Of a DNA stretch of 64,000 nucleotides, positions 1 to 11,158 are shown piece by piece. This DNA is from Trichoplax sp. H2 (taxonomy: Eukaryota; Placozoa; Uniplacotomia; Trichoplacea). Below the pieces are notes generated by a model that had not been told where the DNA came from, did not search any database, and saw nothing but the letters and a program-made list of their open reading frames with translations. Numbering within the stretch: position 1 is the stretch's first letter; each line of letters starts with the position of its first letter. The translations under genes were made by a program, and so were the position numbers. The stretch covers positions 372,001-436,000 of the forward strand of contig NOWV01000031.1 in NCBI GenBank assembly GCA_003344405.1, read 5' to 3'.

Positions 1-1130
1 GATTGTTTGGACTTTGAAAGATTAAATAGCCATTATATTATGATAATTATGTTTTTAGTATTAAATGCTTTTGGAATTATTGTAACAATATCCTGCCGTA
101 CATACAGTCATCAACCACCAATCCGGCATCTGATCCATAGCTTAAACATTCTGATTTATATGTATGCTACGGATATGCTAGTTTGTGCTGACTACCTGAC
201 AAGTCTTACATCTCAGTCCGTGAATTTGGTAAAAGAAGATTATACATAATTCAGCTCGATGTTCACCCTTTCATAATTAAGCACATGGTATATCCTTAAT
301 AAACTCTGTTTTAATAGAAACTGTACGTTTGATAATTATAATATAAGTGTTTCTCAGATAGTATACTAGTATGTACTCAATGAAAGTCTTAACTGCTAAT
401 ATTGTTTAGTAATTGTGTTTTAAGTTACAAAAAACTTCGTTATCGCACTGACTCTTTCTTGTTCAGATTGCGTCACTGCTAGTGTAAGTAGCGCCAACGT
501 TTACGAGTATTTTCATCTGTAGAAATCCATTCGTGTTATTGTTTTATTATTACACGCCTACATCAGTTGGCGCCAATATTCATTTCCAAAGTCGTAATGT
601 CTTATAATTTTAATTAACAAAAAATTATGTTATATCCTAGTTGTAGCTGTAACATTAAAACTCTTAGTGGTACACCAAATAGTAAGATAAAAAGTTTGGT
701 AATTTATTGCAATAAATGCAATGCATACCTTCACTATGATATAACCTTGGCATAGAATTTTGAAAATGGATACTTAATAGTCAATAAAAAGCTCTATTAT
801 ATCGCGAATAAGATCGTATCATTCTTAAACAAAAGTTTTTAACTTTAATCAAAGTCAATTTCTTTGCCTAATAGTTGTAGGTAACTGAAATTTGTACATC
901 TTAGAGAGAACATTGATAACATTTACAAGTTGTTAAAACACACAAATATCATATATTATCTTCATCAAAATTTGAAATCTAATATTAATAGTACAGTCAT
1001 AAAGGATATCGGAAAAATAATTCAAGTACTTCATTTATAGATAAATATCTCTAATCAAATAAGTTTTGAGGTAATCAAGTTTGTCATTTACGGCTGCGTG
1101 GTTTGTAACAGCAATGATAATGAGGTTCTT
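1..1130. other. Intergenic, no gene recognised
   Basis: No exon with recognisable protein similarity was found on either strand. A plus-strand open frame of 80 codons at 7-249 has low-complexity hydrophobic composition and no family resemblance. The only motif of note is the palindrome TTGGCGCCAA at 567-576, with a further GCGCCAA half about 60 bases upstream, which could mark a promoter of a gene outside the window. Confidence 0.5.
567..576. promoter_or_regulatory. Palindromic E2F-like site TTGGCGCCAA
   Basis: Perfect 10-bp palindrome of the E2F/DP type, with the related AGCGCCAACG about 60 bases upstream. Both are conspicuous in AT-rich surroundings. Whether they act as a promoter element is inference; no gene start was identified next to them. 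Confidence 0.25.
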
Positions 1131-4100
1131 TTACCAATAATCCTTCAAAGCAGAACGATAGCATTTTAAATTAACTAATCTAACTTTCATCTCAGATGGG
1201 TCATAGTAAGAATGCAAACTATGATACTTACCCCTGACTCTCTGATTGCAATGCAGGATTAAGTACGGCCGAAGCAACACTACGTAGGCAAGTTTTAAAT
1301 ATCAGTGATGTAGAATATCAAAATTAACAAGTTTGCATATTGGCAAATTATCACTTACTTTGGTAATTGCAGTAATTTTACTAATTCGTTAGCTCTGTTG
1401 ATGATAAATTCATTGCTATTACCATTTTTGGGCTGCGTTGACTTAAGATAATAATCAAAATGAATAAAATCGCAGTTAGTTCACGAAAGAGAGGAAAGGT
1501 ACAATGCAATACCGCAGCCAATACAGCATGAAATTTCAAATCCTAATATTTTCGGTACAAGATCAAGATTTAAGACTTTGCAGAATTTATTTACATAATA
1601 CTTTCCAATCTTCATTAAGCAAATCTGCGCTCGTTGGATGGTATCGCATCTAGAGGATAACTAGATAATCGTAACATATAATAGATAATAATTAACATAT
1701 CGAAGCAGATGCATAATTTCTACTTAAGTAGCAGATAATAAAATAATGCTGTACTAAAACGTAGGTAAACATTTGATACGAACTAGAATAATAATACACA
1801 TGTATGAATGAAAATAACTTTCTAATGTGAAACTAAACATAGAATATCTAATGGCTATTGAGTTTCTAATTATGCCTTCAAAAAGTACCTTTGCTAAACA
1901 TGTCATAAGCAACGTCACGAATCTTGCAGTAAACTTTTTCTAAACACATGAAGACAGTTAAATAAATTCTAAATTCTAAATATAATTATTAAGAAACGTA
2001 ATCGTAAATAATTCTGATAACAGTACACCATATTGTAACTACTAACCGAGTCTCCAGCATGATTCAGGCAAACTTCATATGATAAGCTTTCAATACACTA
2101 TTTAAAGATTTAAAGATTCCGACAAAATGTATAAATTCGGGAAATGGTACTAACGAATTTGAATGACAATAAATCTAAGCAGGTATTTAATCCAGATTTA
2201 TTATCACTAGCAGATTCAGAATACTGAGAAAAAATAAATAAGGATGTAAATTGACGAACTTCGTAATAAACCAGAACGCATTCTTTCGTACACTTGATGT
2301 AATATTGGGAAGAAGAATATTCACCAATAATCCATATCTAATAAATTAATAGTTTAAATTTATATTACACCAAGGACCTGAGTGCAAACCAACTATATTA
2401 AGGGATAGTGAAAACATAGTAGTGTAATACAAAAATTACGGTATATAATTCTTACCATATGCATATATAGTTCATTTTCAATGTTGAGAGCATGTTTCGA
2501 TTGACTAATGTAGTCTAAAATCTCTGCTTGACGATCAACAACAATTCTAGGATATTGCTTGCATAAAATTAAAATTTGAGCTGAAAAGACCCTTCAAGTA
2601 ATATAAAATAAAAGCGACTATAAGTTATCTATTTTCTAAATCACATTAACCTCTGAAAACTTACTCTAGCACATTCTCTTGATATTGTCTGATCTGGTAT
2701 AATTGAACAGATCTTTCTATTATAGCGGGAAACAGATCGTGTATAATTTCATAACTTGCTTTTTCCATAATAACTTTGAAGAAGACACTGGCGAATTTGA
2801 TGAAATAAAATAAAAGCATCGCCAATTGGGATTTCCCTTCATTTAATAAGTTACAATGCTAAACGACGAAATCTTGTCATCACTCTAGAGAATTAATTGC
2901 TTACTTTAATAGAATAGGTACACACTGTGAACAGACAGAAATCCGTGGATGCGTAGAGAACTTTTCTAGTACGTCATGTAATGTATTTAGCCTTTTATAC
3001 ATATAAAGATAACATATTAGGATGCAAATAATTTCTTGCATAATAATTTTTTGACGTGCTTACTTATTAATGGTATCGCCTTTACCACTGCAACATCTCA
3101 GGATAAAGGAGAGAATAGGCTCAAATGTAGGAGATATGACAACGCCAAAATCAAAAGCTGTTTTGGTTGGTAACGTTCTTCCACTTGCAATTAAAACTTG
3201 GGCTAGCAAACGTAACTCAAAAGTTAGTAAATTTTACAGTGGTTGTGTACTAGATACAGCACGATAATTACAATCATTTTATTACAATACCTTGTTGATG
3301 CATGTGCTTAGCCTCTAAGGCCGCAGATACACACGGTAAATCAATAATGGTATGGAGCATCTACATAAGCAACATATATTCCATTATATTACGTAAACAA
3401 GAATATGAAATATCGTAAAGAAATGGTTATTAGATAAATGGTTTAAATGACAATCAACCTCTGTTGCTGTTTTAGCAGAAATCATACTAGGAAGAATTTG
3501 TACGTATTCTACGAGATATGTTCTTGGAAACCATGCAAATATCTAGTTTTAAAAGATAATAAAGCAAACTATTTACTACGGAATACTGTTAAAGTAATAT
3601 ATTAAACAGAATCCAAAATATTTGCAGTATTCTTTAAGAAACCTTTAAAATATTAGGAAAATAACGTGTGAATACTTCTGTATTCGCGCATAACTTTTCT
3701 TGGTTTTCAATCAAAAACATAACCACGTCGAAGGCTAAAAAGGAACTGTAACGTAGCTCGAGTTAAATATATTGAATAAAATAATCATTTGGTAATTACT
3801 AGCATAGCCTACTACAATGCCCTTACTACATGATATTCATAACTTAATTATTATTACTTACTTATGAAAGCGTGTATCCAATACTTTAGCAAAAAAAAAT
3901 TCTAATGCGTCCTTGGTATCGAATACAACAGTGTCACCTTTATAGTTTGTAAATAAGCAGTCGATTTCATTCGTATATCAGATATACGCTTAAAATACTT
4001 AAATGTCTAGGGCCTCCATGCCTTACCGAAATTAATGAAAAATTGAATAACAGCCAGTAGCGTCCTCCCCTTATTAACATCTAGTACTTGCTTGTAGATT

Positions 4101-6733
4101 CTTTTAACTTTGTTGAAAAGGGCGGGAATAGACGACGGATCGCAATCGCAAACATTGTTCATAAGTGTAACCACCTCAACTAAACACTATAAGTTCAAGA
4201 TTCCAAGATAAGCAATGAAATGCTTTAGCCATCATATAAACTCAGTATATCTATATGCATAAATCAAAATTTATACTTCTATCTTAATAGTTGTCTCCTC
4301 ACCGAAAATTGTAAAGTAGTATCGACGCTGTTTGTTGCTTCTAAAGTTTACAATGTTTGCATAAAATTAGTATTTAGGAATTTCCTTCACTTGCGCTTTC
4401 ATTATAAATTCATCACACATTTGGAATTACTAAAACATGAGTATGTATTATCTTACTCAGTTCACTTTGATCTATCAGTCGTGAACAATACGTCAATATA
4501 ATGTCTAGTAGTTTATCTCTACGGTTTTTCTTAGGTGTTAATGCAGATGTTCCGGCCGGCAAATTGGACAGTCGACGAATACTTTGCATTGAATTTTCGA
4601 TACTACCAGCAGTTGGAGAACTTCTTGACGTTGGAGTTGATGTATTGGAAGTAAATGCTCTTTCCATATTAGATTGATTCGTTATTAGCCATCTTCGAAT
4701 TGCAGAAAAGGCGTAAATATTTCGTAATTGGTCTTGAGTGAAAAAAGAAGCTGTAATAGTAACATAACGATATAGATTCAATGATTATTGTAAAAATTAT
4801 TCTAATAGGTATAAAATGGTTCGCAGATAAATCTATACACTTGTAAAGCGGCAGACTATATCTTATTCTGTATAAGTTTACTAAACCACAATAAAGTTAG
4901 GCCTACGAATACGAACTTAAGACAAAAATCTGCTTTTATTACAATATTTAAAAAGGCCTGTGTAAGCTAGTCTATATTACCAGTGCAAAGAATGGTAAAA
5001 TTTCCGCGTATTTGGCTTCCATCAATTTCTGTAGGTATCTTATTCTTGTTTTAAGAATTCAATATGGCATTAGATGTCCATTATAGTATAATTAAAAGCA
5101 GCGATTGCACAATAGACTGAAATGTGCCATCAGCTTGTTGTATCGCCCATTACCTTCTTGTCTGCTGGTGATCTACCTCGTGCTGATTCTATCGAGGTAT
5201 CCAATAACCATTGACCGAGGACGCTATTTAATTTCTGAATAAATTCTAGTAACATACGTAGATTACCTTCCATTTAATTTTTACTATGCGAAATTTGCTA
5301 ATTATGCATTCCTTCCTTTACAAGATTTATATCAGAGAAGGCGAAAGCATTTCTTTAATTATATATCTATCGATACCTTCAGTCATGAGTGAAGGGCAAC
5401 TAGTTGCAATAGAAATGACTGTAGTCATAGCAAGAAGCTGAGCTTCTGAAGGAGTCTGGATCGTTACCCATCTGTAAGTATGCAATATTAAATTAAAAAA
5501 ACAAGCAACGGTACAAAATACTTGTATGGATTAACAACTGTTGATATGCTATCTAAGACTCAATTAACTCTATTAAAGTGGAAATAGTCGATTACAATCA
5601 ATGGGGTATGTAAGATCGTTTATAGCTTTTGATAGCAGTTTTGCAAGTTTTATAATTAATAAATTTTTACTTGAGAAGGTGTGGCAAATTTTCCGGCCAA
5701 TAACCTAAATCTTTTCCCTAACATTAAATGATAATAATAAGTCTGTATTTAATTTCTAGCATTGAAACGAGAGTAAGCTAACATTGTATAAGATTTAGTT
5801 AGTGCAGGAAATGAAAATTTATTGCAAACGTTAGCAATGATCATTAAACAACTTATTCGCCATTTATATTGTACAAGTACATATGTCTAAAGCAAGCAAG
5901 TGTAAATTAGCGTATAAATTTCAATAGATGAATTTTATTATTTAGCGAATTTAAAGTCATTAATCCCTTAACAACCAAAACCGATTAAAAATAATGTACG
6001 GTTTTGTTTCACTTTATGAGGTGAATTAACTGTTTACTTCATCATTCATTCATTTCTAATTCATGAGCACTAAGCACTTCCGATTGTAGGCTATATGTGC
6101 GAAATTGTCATTCTCATTTTCGGTAAGCTCTGATTCATTTAATCCTATGATCAATTTCTGTGTGACCAACCTCAGTTAATAATAACGGCAAAACGTGTAG
6201 TACATTCCTTTTATCAAGATTTTGGATACTTCTTAAATTCTGCCAATATCTAGGAGCTAATTCATTCAGCAGATACGAAGTTGATAAAAGAACGAGATGA
6301 GGAGTTTGAGAACTTTCGGTAATAATTTGTAATAAATATGACAATAATTGACCAGGAAGCCTGTAAAAGGAAATGGATCTAAAATTTCATAACTGTTGAC
6401 AACGAAAAATAATTGATAACTAAATATCAATTGCAACATTAATAGCTAAAGCAATCACTAATTAACAATGCCTAGCCCTACAATGTACATTGGCCTAATT
6501 CATAGCCCACAACTAGCATAGTTAGGCAAAGGCGACATCGAAAATAATCTTGAATAAAGGAATTCTGAAAGCCGAATGAATTATTTCTTACTCACTTCTT
6601 ATCTTTGCGAGTCCAAGCTACGATAACATACAGTTGTCGTAGTTTACGTATTGAGGCAGAAGGATTGTTATTCTGTCGCAAGACTGTTAATAGTTCTAGA
6701 GAAAATTCTTCTATCTCTTTGTCAGTCCAACCT
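1131..6733 (-). CDS. AP5Z1: AP-5 complex subunit zeta (AP5Z1/SPG48), 5' exon missing
   Basis: AP-5 zeta is the helical scaffold subunit of the fifth adaptor complex, which works with spatacsin and spastizin on late endosomes. Exons in coding order: 6596-6733, 6171-6360, 5671-5717, 5377-5471, 5154-5266, 4981-5038, 4457-4750, 4027-4179, 3862-3937, 3643-3745, 3459-3542, 3291-3360, 3064-3202, 2665-2787, 2456-2591, ~2225-2337, ~1889-1939, 1595-1649, 1359-1432, 1232-1279, 1131-1179. Most junctions keep frame; those around 1889-2337 and the join from 1889-1939 into 1595-1649 do not close cleanly, so an exon may be missing. Peptides align in order with human AP5Z1 as I remember it: TEIDGSQ, YAFSAIRRWL, TYCSRLIDQS, NSFLAFDVV, FAWFP, MLHTIIDLPC, FSAQILILC, IWIIGEY and a final VASAVLNP. 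The first coding exon, about 15 residues, was not found; it may lie in or beyond the satellite at 6.8-8.1 kb. Family certainty is high, exact splice sites moderate. Confidence 0.85.
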
Positions 6734-6776
6734 CTATTTAAAAAGAAAATTTTAAGTTGATGTCATCGACTCCATT

Positions 6777-8115
6777 ACTTGATATGTGTATGTATTGGAT
6801 CATAGACATTAGGATTTAACTTCATATAATCAGTTCTGTTACAGAATACGAAGAATGATAGATGTCATTTATAAATTGATATACATATGTATTAAACTAT
6901 TAACATTAGGCTTTTGTATCGAACGAGTAATCCTACTATAGCATATACATTTGAGCAGACCCCATCTAATAACTTGACGCATGTACATCATTAGACTTTA
7001 AGCCTTGAATAAGTCATTCCATTACATCATAGACATAAGAGTCGATCCCATCTAGTAACTTGATACCCGTCTGTAGAAGTACTAAACCATTATCATTAAG
7101 CATAAAGCCTAGAATAATCAACCCTAGTACAACCTACACAGTAGAGTAGATCCCTACTAACAACGGTTATCATATTAGCCTCGATGAGCAATTCTCCTAT
7201 AGCGACACAGCAGAGTAGACGCTTTCTATAACCTGATACGTAGAGCCGATTCTTTAATAACTTGATACATGTACTGTATTCGTATGCATGAAACTATTAA
7301 CATTAAACTTGAAGTCTCGAATAAGTAATCCTCTTGCAACATAGATAGTAGAGTTGATCATCCTAATAACATGATATGAGTATGTATTAAACCTATAATA
7401 GAATATTAGGCTTAGTCTCGAATAAGCAATCCTATTACAGAATCCATAGTATAGCGGATTCCACTGATAACTTGATACGCGTATACTATTAAGCTTTAGC
7501 CTCGACTAGGCAATCCTATAATTATAATATACTGTACACAGCAGAGAAGATCCTCTCTAATAAACTTGATACACGAACGGTCTGCATTAAACCAATAACA
7601 TTAGGCTTTAAGCATTCCATAAGCAATCCTATTACAGTAGAGGCAGTACTGTAGATCGCATCTAGCAACTTGACGGATATCTGTATCTACAAGTATTAAA
7701 CTATTATCATTAAGGATTAAACTCAAATAAGTAATGTTACAACAACCAACACAGTAGAGTAGATCCCAACGAATAACTTGATACACGTCCTCCCCTAATT
7801 CAGATTACCACCTCAAGATCACTGCTCTACTTTACGAGAAGTATAGTCAATCAAATTAGACATATTCAATATAAGCCTTAAGCCTCGAATGAGCAATCCT
7901 ATCGCGGCAGCCTACATAGTAGAATAGATTCTATCTTATAATTGAATAATAGTAAGCTTTACGCTTCGAATAAGCAATCCTATTACAGCATAGACAAAAG
8001 AGTCATTCCCTTCGAATAACTTGATCCGCTCATATTCAACCATTAAAGTTTAGATACGCATAAGCAATGTTATCACAATATCCACAGTAGCGTAGATCGT
8101 ATCAAATACGGGTTA
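6777..8115. repeat. Degenerate satellite, ~110-bp unit, about 12 copies
   Basis: A block resembling AATAAGCAATCCTATTACAG is followed by a CATAGACAGTAGAGT-like block, then AACTTGATACATGTATG and AAACTATTAACATTAGGC. The CAATCCTATTAC-like core recurs near 6925, 7010, 7115, 7190, 7320, 7425, 7507, 7620, 7728, 7890, 7970 and 8062, at irregular spacing of about 80-160 bp. Units are heavily diverged with indels, so the array is old. It is tandem, not a CRISPR array: there are no precise repeats or unique spacers. Confidence 0.75.
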
Positions 8116-8696
8116 GTAATACTCATTCACGACCTTCATAGATCCCTAATTTAGATTATTACTAGAAGATCACAGCTCTCTACCATACTAATACTATAGT
8201 CATAAGAATCAGAAATGTTATGATAAATAAATTGTTGTCATGTTTATCCACCCTATTGGCCTCTCCATTCTAATCAAGAAATCGATCAAAACAATCGCAA
8301 ATCAACCATCTAACATTTCAGTCTACATCCATATTCATCATCAATGCTATTTTCAAGTTCAACAGCAACATGCATACCTTGCTTTTTGAAATGCAGCATC
8401 CACATTGGAGACGATCGCAGAATCGACATTTTGTACTGAAGCCATGGCGAAGAAGGAGTTCAATGAGCAGGAAATGGAGGATTGATGTCGTCATGGGTAC
8501 AGTATGGTCCAGTATGTCACAAGCTTGCTGTTGTTATAGTCCTACTGTACCTATGACATTGAGGAGTGTTTTCAGTATCAATACTGTCTAATGCCTTACA
8601 GTACTCTAATGTCACTCTTGACTAGAGCTCTATACTGTGCTCAGTATACCTTAGAAATCAGAGATTGCTATAGTCTATATCCAAATAACAAGCAAT

Positions 8697-9065
8697 GTAA
8701 TCCAATTTCGGAAGCCTCATTACGACACTAGTGGTTTAATAATGTAGCTATTAGATCATGGCACACATCTATAATATCTAATATTATTTGCAAGCATAGA
8801 CTGTGCTCTTTAAACCTGTTCGATGTAAAAGAAAGCTTTTCTTTAACATGAATATGTTTTTTTCTCCGTCTATATCCGAGCCTGTCAACGAAGGAAAAAT
8901 TAGAGATGGATTGAATATACAAGACTTATTAGTTAATCTTATTCGGTGATACTTTCCATGTTTATATCAAACTTTTATTTAGTATCCAAAGGGAATATAA
9001 CATCTATTGCATATTTTGCACATGGTAATATTAGATTTCAATCATTAAAATAGCTCTAGCAAGTG
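8697..9065. repeat. Dispersed repeat, copy 1 (blocks 1 and 2)
   Basis: Block 1 starts TCCAATTTCGGAAGCCTCA and runs to about 8860. Block 2 starts TTTTATTTAGTATCCAA near 8973. Diverged copies of block 1 lie at 9281-9450 and of block 2 at 10037-10130. Looks like a decayed non-coding transposable element; no termini could be defined. Confidence 0.5.
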
Positions 9066-9124
9066 TGGCATATATAAGTTGTATGTATAACAATATAACA
9101 TATATGTATATTTCATAATCAATT

Positions 9125-9151
9125 ATATGTATATATATATATATATATATA
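9125..9151. repeat. TA microsatellite
   Basis: Uninterrupted run of about a dozen TA units in an AT-rich context, between the two copies of the block-1 repeat. Confidence 0.9.
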
Positions 9152-9280
9152 GGAGGTTATACCCAACCTTTGTATCTGGGTGTATATATACGAGAAAAAA
9201 AAATAAATGCGCTGACTGGCTGAAATTTCTGAGGTTTTACATCGCAAATACATGCTACTGCTACTATAAATAGGCGATAT

Positions 9281-9450
9281 AACAATCCAATTTCGGATGC
9301 CTCACTACAACATTATTGATTTAATGTAGTGATTAATTCATAGCCCACACATCTACAATACTTAATAATGTTTACAAGCACAGAGTGCGCTATTCAAATC
9401 GATAAAGGCGAAAGAAAAGCTTTTTTCAACATGCACTAGTACAAACTCCC
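9281..9450. repeat. Dispersed repeat, diverged copy of block 1
   Basis: Shares TCCAATTTCGG, a CACACATCTA-like stretch, TTTACAAGCA and GAAAGAAAAGCTTTT in the same order and orientation as 8697-8860, with many substitutions and small indels. Confidence 0.5.
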
Positions 9451-10036
9451 GTCGCTTTGCTGACGGTTTACGATAATGTGCTCATTTAACAGATAGTATT
9501 ACCATTTGATAGACCTGTCAGAAGTTCAGTAACTTTATACCGTGTACTGCATGCTGTACAAATGTACAGTACCTTTCAACCTCATAAAGACTAGATATGG
9601 GATGTAAAATATAGCACATATGAAAGACATCAGACATATAATCATGGATGAATTTGCTTGAATCAATTTCGGACTTTTGAAGTTTTAATTTGATAAAAAT
9701 AATATTTACTGTAGTACTGTAACGTTAGTATTAACTGTGAGTAAGTGATTAATTGCGTAGTGAAAAGTACAAGTATGGTACATGAAGTAAAACGATCGAG
9801 GGTTCTACATGCTAATATATAGTAAAAGCACAAGTATATACAGACTGTATAGAGTATTTGAAATAGAATGAGTTTAAGCTCTACTAGTTCTGCTTCATTT
9901 GGTAGCTATCATAATTGCTTACAGTAGATTGTAAGGATTGCACCAATTTATCTAATACTGTAACTTAAGGTGGTAAACTAGACTGTACTACGTTTGTTGT
10001 AGCTAGTATTCAGCGATTCCTTCCTTGTCCGTAGCA

Positions 10037-10130
10037 CTTTTTTATTTAGTATCCAATAGGGATCATAGCATATACTGCATATCTTGCATGTAGCAAAATT
10101 ATATTTCAATCTTTAAAACAGCTGCATGCA
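10037..10130. repeat. Dispersed repeat, diverged copy of block 2
   Basis: TTTTATTTAGTATCCAATAG followed by a TGCATAT-TTGCA pair and ATTTCAATCTTTAAAACAGC matches 8973-9062 in order and orientation. Block 1 does not precede it here, so the two blocks can occur apart. Confidence 0.45.
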
Positions 10131-10631
10131 CAATGAATCCTCTTTAATACTATCATGAACACGAGTAATGAATAAAAATATTAATATGAATACCGTCTTG
10201 TGGAGGATAATCATGGTTACAACAGATTTTTTCAGCCAACATTTAAAATGAGCTGAACAAAAAATACATGTTTATAAAAAACAATTAATTCTATCTGATC
10301 TTCATCAGAGCGTTTTGATCCGTATAATAAGCGTATAGATCGTAGTAGTGATGAGAGACATAAGAAAAAGACAATCAGGATTACCGAAGTAAAATGATTT
10401 GGTCTATTATGAATATTATAGAATAAACATCACCATACTAGAATTAGTATAAATAGTAAAAGTCCACTTCAAGTTTTTTTCTTCAATATCAGTCATTATG
10501 AATAAGTCACAGTGAAAGCTAGTTGACCGAAATTGAAAAATTCTAATTCAAGTGACGAAGTGTATTGCATATAAGTATGGCATGTACAGTGAAAATGGCT
10601 TTCAAACTGTTCATTAAAGTTAATATACGCG

Positions 10632-11105
10632 TGTGACAATTAATTAATTATTGCGTCATCAATGATATAATTTTGTTGAGTAATGAATCATATGTTAGCA
10701 CCTAGCCATTAATTAACTAATATTAAATGTCATAGAAAGTGTGTTGTGATTCTTGCTACATTTAGCATGTAGATTTGGCTATAAATTTATCATTGTATTG
10801 CACTAACGAAGTTTGTGAGACTATATAAAAGCCTCAAAGTTGTTAATTGAGAGAGTTGATAAGTTAGTTGATAACAGATGGTTATCAGTGGTTAGCAGTA
10901 GATTGTAAGTTGTGAGTTCAATAGGATATTTTAATAAATAGCTTTTAGGATAAAGTTTGATTCTTGGCGTGAGTATTCTATCGTCGAAGACTCGAATCTA
11001 ATTTTGGTAGATTAAAGAGTGTTTAGGATTAGTTGCTTAGATAGTTAAGACTACTTTAAAGGAAAGAATCCCGTTAATTTTTGTGTTGCAATTTCGGTTG
11101 CAACA
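10632..11105 (+). mobile_element. Solo-LTR-like element with imperfect 5-bp flanks
   Basis: Starts TGTGAC, carries TATAAAAG near 10823, and ends with the stem GTTGCAA-TTTCGG-TTGCAACA. The layout (TG start, TATA box, GC-richer 3' third, terminal stem ending CA) matches the solo LTRs at 23185 and 45679. Flanks are ACGCG (10627-10631) and ACACG (11106-11110), one mismatch, consistent with an aged 5-bp target duplication. The element ends 53 bp short of the stop codon of TRPA copy A. The left boundary is the weakest part of the call. Confidence 0.45.
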
Positions 11106-11158
11106 ACACGGCTTGTAATACATCTAACATAAGATGAAAGACAAGAATTGTTGATTTA

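Larger units (their letters stand above)
6734..11158. other. Repeat-filled intergenic region
   Basis: Between the AP5Z1 5' end and the 3' end of TRPA copy A there is a degenerate satellite, two diverged dispersed-repeat blocks, a TA microsatellite and a solo-LTR-like element, listed separately. A slightly more GC-rich patch at 8350-8600 contains a 73-codon plus frame with no recognisable family. The missing AP5Z1 first exon may also be here. Confidence 0.5.

Noticed and set aside
3070-3267. Plus-strand open frame of 65 codons
   Set aside because: Antisense shadow of an AP5Z1 exon (3064-3202).
6777-8115. Possible CRISPR array
   Set aside because: Eukaryotic context; units are diverged tandem copies without constant repeats or unique spacers.
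8370-8591. Slightly GC-richer frame of 73 codons
   Set aside because: No domain or splice context was recognised; it may be part of an old repeat but there is no evidence for a gene.
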